DNA from: Alphaproteobacteria bacterium
GTDB taxonomy: Bacteria; Pseudomonadota; Alphaproteobacteria; Rickettsiales; UBA8987
Length of the DNA stretch: 64,000 bases
NCBI GenBank assembly: GCA_030429625.1
Contig: JAUIFA010000005.1
Span: forward strand, 1-64,000
Reading direction: 5' to 3'
Positions 60,440-64,000 of the stretch are shown piece after piece. The translations under genes and the position numbers were made by a program. The stretch's first letter is position 1, and every line of letters starts with the position of its first letter. The notes under the pieces were generated by a model. The model did no database searches. It had not been told where the DNA came from and saw only the letters and a list, made by a program, of their open reading frames with translations.

Positions 60440-60823
60440 TTATACGCGACGACGCTTAGGTGGACGACATCCGTTGTGTGGGATAGGGGTAACATCTTTA
60501 ATAGATGTAATATTAAAGCCACAAGAATGAAGTGCACGAAGTGATGATTCGCGGCCTGATCCAGGGCCTTTAACCAAAACGTCAAGCGTGATAACACCAT
60601 GTTCCTTTGCTGCCAGCCCTGCTTTTTCAGAGGCAATCTGCGCCGCATAAGGAGTAGATTTACGTGAGCCTTTAAAACCACATCCGCCACAAGATGCCCA
60701 CGAGATTGTGTTACCCTGCATATCCGCAATGGTAATCATGGTATTGTTGAATGTAGAATTAATATGTGCTACGGCACGACTAATATTCTTCTTAACTTTT
60801 TTCTTAGTAGATTTTACTGCCAT
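60440..60823 (-). CDS. rpsK: 30S ribosomal protein S11
   Basis: S11 (127 aa) lies in the platform of the small subunit. The segments [31 protein letters not shown] and the basic C-terminus [12 protein letters not shown] are conserved. It is 23 bases after rpsM. Confidence 0.98.
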   Translation of the reverse strand: MAVKSTKKKVKKNISRAVAHINSTFNNTMITIADMQGNTISWASCGGCGFKGSRKSTPYAAQIASEKAGLAAKEHGVITLDVLVKGPGSGRESSLRALHSCGFNITSIKDVTPIPHNGCRPPKRRRV

Positions 60824-60846
60824 TTTACCTAGCCTTTAATTACAAA

Positions 60847-61215
60847 CTATTTCTTCTTACCGGCGATCGCAACTGCTTTACCTTTACGAGTGCGCGCATT
60901 TGTGTGGGTGCGTTGACCACGTACAGGAAGTTTGCGACGGTGACGCAGCCCCTGATACGAACCAAGATCCATTTTGGTTTTAATGTTGACCGCAACTTCA
61001 CGGCGCAAATCACCTTCTACGGTAAAATTCGCATCAATATATTCACGAATGCGTATCACTTCGTCATCAGCAAGGTCAAAAACACGTGTTTCAGGTTTAA
61101 TCTTCGCGTTTTTACAAATTTCAGTCGCTGCAGTACGACCTATACCATAGATATAGGTAAGAGCGATATCAACACGCTTATTTGTTGGTACATTTACACC
61201 GGCAATACGGGCCAC
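60847..61215 (-). CDS. rpsM: 30S ribosomal protein S13
   Basis: S13 (122 aa) is a small-subunit head protein contacting the P-site tRNA. It starts [20 protein letters not shown] and has [30 protein letters not shown] and a Lys-rich end. A 106-base gap separates it from adk, which could hold a promoter, but I cannot assign one. rpmJ, sometimes found between secY and rpsM, is not here. Confidence 0.98.
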   Translation of the reverse strand: MARIAGVNVPTNKRVDIALTYIYGIGRTAATEICKNAKIKPETRVFDLADDEVIRIREYIDANFTVEGDLRREVAVNIKTKMDLGSYQGLRHRRKLPVRGQRTHTNARTRKGKAVAIAGKKK

Positions 61216-61321
61216 AATACAATCTCCATCTTAATCTAATTTCATCTATTAGATGCAAAAATCCATTCCAGTAGGAGGCGCATCATATAGATATCATTCT
61301 TTAAGTCAACGAATTTATCGA

Positions 61322-61966
61322 CTAATTTAAAACTTTCTTAATCGCTTCGGTTACCCTATCAATATCGGCCATACCATCGACAATATGATGGATACCTTTA
61401 TGCTGATAATAGGGCAAAACAGGAGCGGTTTGTTCGTGGTATGTTTCAAGACGAGAGGCAACACATTCGGCCGTATCATCCGCGCGGGTAGAGAATTCTG
61501 TTCCACCACATTTATCACATACACCATCAACCTGAGTAGGCTGGCTAATTTTATTATAACCTGCACCACACTGGCTACAAGTAAAACGATTACAAATACG
61601 CTCTGTGAGCTTTGTGTCGTCTACCTGAATTTCAATTGTTAGATCAATTTTATTACCGGAATCAGACAGCATTGTATCCAGAGCTTCAGCCTGAGCTTCT
61701 GTTCTGGGAAAACCATCAAGCAAAAAACCATTCTTACAATCGTCTTCGGCAATCCGATCTTTAATCATGCCCACAATGATATCATCAGATACTAATCCGC
61801 CTTCTTCCATAATTTTCTGTGCCCGTTTGCCCATTTCTGTACCGGCCTTCACCGCCGCACGCAACATATCACCCGTTGAAAGTTGAGGTATGTTTAGCAA
61901 TTCTTCCAAACGCTTAGCTTGAGTCCCTTTTCCTGCCCCGGGTGGGCCAAATAAAATGATGTTCAT
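61322..61966 (-). CDS. adk: Adenylate kinase with zinc-binding lid
   Basis: Adk (214 aa) interconverts AMP, ADP and ATP. The P-loop GPPGAGKGT is at residues 8-16; the LID carries a Cys4 set (Cys130, Cys133, Cys150, Cys153), the zinc-containing form usual in Gram-positive and some alphaproteobacterial enzymes but not in E. coli. DGFPRT is also present. It overlaps secY by one base, as in the ribosomal operon of many alphaproteobacteria. Confidence 0.97.
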   Translation of the reverse strand: MNIILFGPPGAGKGTQAKRLEELLNIPQLSTGDMLRAAVKAGTEMGKRAQKIMEEGGLVSDDIIVGMIKDRIAEDDCKNGFLLDGFPRTEAQAEALDTMLSDSGNKIDLTIEIQVDDTKLTERICNRFTCSQCGAGYNKISQPTQVDGVCDKCGGTEFSTRADDTAECVASRLETYHEQTAPVLPYYQHKGIHHIVDGMADIDRVTEAIKKVLN

Positions 61967-63306
61967 TATCTACGTCTTCCCCTCAGTTTTGCCTTCTTAA
62001 TTAACCCCTCATATTGGTGAGCCAGAAGATGAGAATGGATCTGTCCCACTGTGTCCATAGACACATTGACCACAATCAATAGACTGGTTCCGCCAAGATA
62101 AAAAGGCACAGAATATTGAGAGATTAAAATTTCAGGAACCACACAGACAAACGCAATATAAGCAGAGCCTAAAACTGTCAGACGGGTAATCACGTACATC
62201 AGATAATCGGAGGTGGTTTTGCCAGGGCGAATGCCAGGGATAAATCCACCATTTTTCTTTAAATTATCGGCAGTTTCAGACGGGTTGAATACATGGCGTG
62301 AATAAAAGAAGCAGAAAAACACAATCAAAGCAATGTATAATAGGATATAAAGAGGACTGCCATGAGCAAGATTAAGAACAATCCAGTCAATAACAGGGGA
62401 GGCTTCGTCTTTGTTGGATGTAAAAGTCGCCAATGTGCCAGGGAATAAAAGCAGGGAGCTGGCAAAAATTGGAGGGATGACCCCAGCTGTGTTGAGCTTT
62501 AGAGGCATATGAGAAGATTCCCCACCAAATTGCTTATTACCTACTTGACGTTTGGGGTATTGCACAAGGACACGGCGTTGGGCACGTTCCATAAACACAA
62601 TAAAGGCAATCAATGCCAAGGCCATAAACAAAATAGCAAGGATGATAGTAGTATCCAGAGCATTGGTACGACCTAATTCAAAGGTACTGGCTATGGCACG
62701 TGGCAACTCCGCTACAATACCGGCGAATATAATTAAGGAAATACCATTACCAATGCCACGGGAGGTGATCTGTTCTCCTAGCCACATGATAAACATAGTA
62801 CCACCAACAAGCGATATAACCGTGGTGGCTGTAAAAAAAGCCCCTGGGTTTATGACTGCATTGCTGTAGGCAGTTTGGAGGAAAGTAGAAAGCCCCATCG
62901 CTTGTATGGAGGTCATTAATACTGTACCATAACGGGTATATTTATTGATTTTACGCCGTCCGGCTTCGCCCTCTTTCTTTAAGGCGGCAAGCTGTGGAAC
63001 CATTACGGTCATCAATTGCATGATAATAGACACGGTAATATAGGGCATAATACTTAAGGCGAAGATCGTCATCCGCCCAAGAGAACCACCAGAAAACATA
63101 TTAAAAATATCAAGAAGACCTCCCGATTGCTGGGCAAAAATTGAGGCCAAAATGCGGCTATCAATTCCGGGGAGGGGGATGTAGGTACCAATGCGGTATA
63201 CCACAAGTGCAATAATGGCAAACCAGATACGCTGTTTTAGTTCTTTCGCTTTACCAATAACGCCAAGATTCATTCCCCCGGCAGTTAAACTGTTTGCTTT
63301 TGCCAT
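61966..63306 (-). CDS. secY: Protein translocase subunit SecY
   Basis: SecY (446 aa) is the pore of the Sec translocon with ten membrane helices. Conserved parts are IPLPGID near the N-terminus, NMFSGGSLGRMTIFALSIMPYI (given in parts: FSGGSLGRMTIFALSIMPYI), the plug-related region, VQYPKRQVGNKQFGG and the C-terminal RRR. It lies 30 bases after rplO and overlaps adk by one base. Confidence 0.98.
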   Translation of the reverse strand: MAKANSLTAGGMNLGVIGKAKELKQRIWFAIIALVVYRIGTYIPLPGIDSRILASIFAQQSGGLLDIFNMFSGGSLGRMTIFALSIMPYITVSIIMQLMTVMVPQLAALKKEGEAGRRKINKYTRYGTVLMTSIQAMGLSTFLQTAYSNAVINPGAFFTATTVISLVGGTMFIMWLGEQITSRGIGNGISLIIFAGIVAELPRAIASTFELGRTNALDTTIILAILFMALALIAFIVFMERAQRRVLVQYPKRQVGNKQFGGESSHMPLKLNTAGVIPPIFASSLLLFPGTLATFTSNKDEASPVIDWIVLNLAHGSPLYILLYIALIVFFCFFYSRHVFNPSETADNLKKNGGFIPGIRPGKTTSDYLMYVITRLTVLGSAYIAFVCVVPEILISQYSVPFYLGGTSLLIVVNVSMDTVGQIHSHLLAHQYEGLIKKAKLRGRRR

Positions 63307-63336
63307 ACCGCTTTGATACCCAAAATATGTTAAAAT

Positions 63337-63843
63337 CTATTCAGACTTTGCCTTTTTACTGGCTGGTTTTACTTTTTTCTCAGCAACAACGACCACTTTT
63401 CCACCTGCTTTTTCTACAGCTTTAATCGCTGCTTCAGATGCTTTGTCCACTTCAATAGTCAGGCCAGTTTTTAAGCTGCCTTTTGCCAGAAGCTTGATAC
63501 CTGATTTGTCTCCAGTCATTGCACCAATTTCAGAAAGTACAGACTTATCAAGGGTTTTCTTAGCATCAATTTTCTTTTCGTCTACCAGTTTTTGTAGCTT
63601 ATCAAGATTGATTACTTCATATTCCTGACGTGATGGATTGTTAAATCCACGCTTAGGAAGGCGACGGTGAATAGGCATCTGTCCACCTTCAAAGCCATTG
63701 ATGGCCACACCAGAACGTGATTTTTGACCTTTGATACCACGGCCACCGGTTTTGCCTTTACCAGAGCCAATACCACGCGCAACACGCGTGGCAGACTTGC
63801 GTGCGCCTTTATTGTCATTAATTTGATTTAGAATAGTACTCAT
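63337..63843 (-). CDS. rplO: 50S ribosomal protein L15
   Basis: L15 (168 aa) has the glycine-rich N-terminus RGIGSGKGKTGGRGIKGQKS, then GFEGGQMPIHRRLPKRGF. The C-terminal about 20 residues are Lys, Val and Ala-rich beyond the E. coli protein (144 aa), in line with L21 and L17 tails in this genome. Confidence 0.97.
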   Translation of the reverse strand: MSTILNQINDNKGARKSATRVARGIGSGKGKTGGRGIKGQKSRSGVAINGFEGGQMPIHRRLPKRGFNNPSRQEYEVINLDKLQKLVDEKKIDAKKTLDKSVLSEIGAMTGDKSGIKLLAKGSLKTGLTIEVDKASEAAIKAVEKAGGKVVVVAEKKVKPASKKAKSE

Positions 63844-63866
63844 AATATTCTCACTTAAACTAAAAT

Positions 63867-64000
63867 TTAGTCTTCCACCTTTATAAGATGTCGAACTTTG
63901 TTAATCATCCCGCGTACAGACGGAGTATCTTCCAACTCACGTGTACGGTTCATTTTATTGAGGCCAAGGCCGATAAGTGTTTGGCGTTGGCTTTTATGAC
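63867..64000 (-). CDS. rpmD: 50S ribosomal protein L30, partial at the window edge
   Basis: The last 44 residues are in the window, beginning [17 protein letters not shown] and ending HLIKVED. The L30 pattern ([20 protein letters not shown]) is clear, and its place before rplO is the normal spc-operon order. The N-terminal part lies outside the window. Confidence 0.93.
   Translation of the reverse strand, partial: HKSQRQTLIGLGLNKMNRTRELEDTPSVRGMINKVRHLIKVED

Overview
The window is a gene-dense, moderately AT-rich bacterial chromosome segment from an alphaproteobacterium with flagella and a Gram-negative envelope. The evidence is a Usg-family protein, a DUF6468 protein beside fliM, a MotE-type protein, an rplO-secY-adk-rpsM-rpsK-rpoA-rplQ ribosomal order, and lipid A/Kdo genes (lpxC, lpxK, lpxL-like, waaA). 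I cannot fix the order or family. I see no rRNA, tRNA, insertion sequence, integrase island or CRISPR array, and no stretch over 300 bases without a gene.

Layout. (1) 138-15548, minus strand: a long run of closely packed genes. It begins with flagellar motor and chemotaxis genes (fliL, fliM, DUF6468, motE-like, cheY, cheZ, two motB-like genes, a 1353-residue TPR/coiled-coil exported protein). It continues with only 8 bases between into lipid A and LPS genes (msbA, DUF374 acyltransferase, waaA, lpxK, lpxL-like). (2) 15839-33880, plus strand: a division and cell wall (dcw) cluster that starts with a murE-murF fusion and runs mraY, an RDD membrane protein, murD, ftsW, murG, murC, murB, ddl, ftsQ, ftsA, ftsZ. 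An unrecognised small exported protein with its own promoter and terminator follows, then lpxC and bamD. mraZ, mraW, ftsL and ftsI are not in the window. (3) 34088-40407, plus: recN, ligA, an NAD(P)H-hydrate dehydratase gene and an Xaa-Pro aminopeptidase gene. (4) 40404-41581, minus: an unknown acidic protein and an XRE regulator. (5) 41861-43818, plus: rplU, rpmA, obgE. (6) 43833-48090, minus: a small ORF, ygfZ, a glycosyltransferase, usg, an esterase, xerD and a small membrane protein. (7) 48192-51123, plus: aroK, aroB, a CorC/HlyC protein. (8) 51124-64000, minus: rnhA, rpmE, thiD, glmM, ftsH, tilS, cpoB, pal, then the end of the large ribosomal operon (rplQ, rpoA, rpsK, rpsM, adk, secY, rplO and a partial rpmD cut by the window edge).

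How the genes fit together. Regions 1 and 2 put nearly the whole lipid A and peptidoglycan precursor supply, the Z-ring and part of the outer-membrane insertion machinery (bamD) beside the flagellar switch and stator. Region 8 adds GlmM (amino-sugar supply), FtsH (which in enterobacteria controls LpxC turnover) and the Pal/CpoB pair that links outer-membrane constriction to division. The least ordinary parts are the flagellar accessory set (a MotB paralogue lacking the proton-binding Asp beside a normal MotB and a giant TPR protein), the MurE-MurF fusion with a DNSR rather than DNPR motif, the RDD gene inside the mur cluster, a composite palindromic element between bamD and recN, a Lys/Ala-rich L21 tail carrying a 93-base tandem duplication, and several small ORFs.
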